Below, piece by piece: positions 5,095-5,298 of a stretch of 5,298 bases of DNA (position 1 is the stretch's first letter; each line of letters begins with the position of its first letter). A model generated the notes under the pieces. It saw only the letters and a program-made list of their open reading frames with translations. It made no database searches and was not told the origin of the DNA. Source of the DNA: Bacillota bacterium (GTDB lineage Bacteria > Bacillota > Clostridia > Peptostreptococcales > Anaerovoracaceae); contig JAFOGM010000096.1 in NCBI GenBank assembly GCA_017386805.1, forward strand, positions 1-5,298, written 5' to 3'. A program made the translations under genes and the position numbers.

Positions 5095-5298
5095 TTATTC
5101 TTCTATTGGTTCCGGAACCGCTTTCTTTTCCCATCCTCCTTTGAGATATCGGATGGTAAAGAGCAGACCGCGGACAGCCCAGTCGATGGTCATAGCAACC
5201 CAGACTCCAACAAGGCCCCAGCCCAGCCAATCGCCCAGAACGTAGCTGAGACCAATGCGGCAGACCCACATAGATACGGCCGCAACAATCAGCGTATA
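5095..5298 (-). CDS. MATE-family efflux transporter, C-terminal end (partial, runs off the right edge)
   Basis: An open frame of 67 codons enters from the right edge and stops at TAA (5095-5097). It encodes Y-T-L-I-V-A-A-V-S-M-W-V-C-R-I-G-L-S-Y, then L-G-W-G-L-V-G-V-W-V-A-M, then T-I-D-W-A-V-R-G. It ends in a basic stretch R-Y-L-K-G-G-W and a charged tail K-K-A-V-P-E-P-I-E-E. The S-M-W-x-x-R-x-G-L-S-Y start, the G-x-x-G-V-W-x-A-M helix and the D-W-x-x-R motif near the end are characteristic of the last two transmembrane helices of MATE (NorM/DinF-type) Na+ or H+ driven multidrug antiporters in the inner membrane. The R-x-G, D-W and R residues match the family's usual C-terminus. The rest of the protein lies outside the window, so substrate and subfamily cannot be given. 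It is convergent with the flavoprotein gene and shares its terminator. Confidence 0.8.
   Translation of the reverse strand, partial: YTLIVAAVSMWVCRIGLSYVLGDWLGWGLVGVWVAMTIDWAVRGLLFTIRYLKGGWEKKAVPEPIEE

Noticed and set aside
5045..5269. Minus-strand open frame of 74 codons over the transporter end
   Set aside because: The neighbouring frame gives a clear MATE C-terminus with family motifs; this one is arginine-, glycine- and serine-rich and runs through the terminator.
1..5298. Search for CRISPR repeats, insertion-sequence ends, tRNA or attachment sites
   Set aside because: No regularly spaced repeats, no terminal inverted repeats with a transposase, and no tRNA-like fold were seen by eye in the short gaps between genes.

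Overview
The window looks like chromosomal DNA from a Firmicute, probably an anaerobe of the Clostridia or Erysipelotrichia. The reasons are strong GGAG-type ribosome binding sites, near-consensus sigma-A promoters with 17-bp spacers, a roughly even base composition, and protein families typical of Gram-positive gut anaerobes. The genus cannot be told from this sequence alone.

The left four fifths (1-4288) is one minus-strand gene cluster that reads as an operon. In transcription order it holds an ATP-grasp ligase of the D-aspartate ligase type (3074-4288), a MurE-type Mur ligase (1508-3037), a class-3-like aldehyde dehydrogenase (103-1485), and the start of a secreted protein whose signal peptide is visible before the window ends (1-82). 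The gaps are 36, 22 and 20 bases, each gene has its own ribosome binding site, and no terminator lies between them. A promoter at 4356-4384 drives the cluster through a leader with two small hairpins. The first two genes make sense together. MurE adds the third residue of the peptidoglycan stem peptide, and the D-aspartate ligase family adds the amino acid that starts the cross-bridge on that residue. The MurE lacks the usual DNPR signature of diaminopimelate-adding enzymes. A lysine (or other diamine) type wall with an aspartate cross-bridge is therefore a reasonable inference, but it is not proven here.

The 256-bp divergent intergenic region (4289-4544) carries back-to-back promoters whose -35 boxes are 15 bp apart. 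On the plus side, a leader of about 110 nt contains a stem-loop, then a long terminator-like hairpin with a six-T run directly before the ribosome binding site. This looks like an attenuator or an unrecognised riboswitch. It controls a small flavin-binding protein of the Nim / pyridoxamine-phosphate-oxidase-like family (4545-5036).

A near-perfect bidirectional terminator (5047-5087) separates that gene from the 3' end of a convergent minus-strand MATE-family transporter (5095-5298, partial). No mobile elements, CRISPR arrays, tRNA or rRNA genes were seen.
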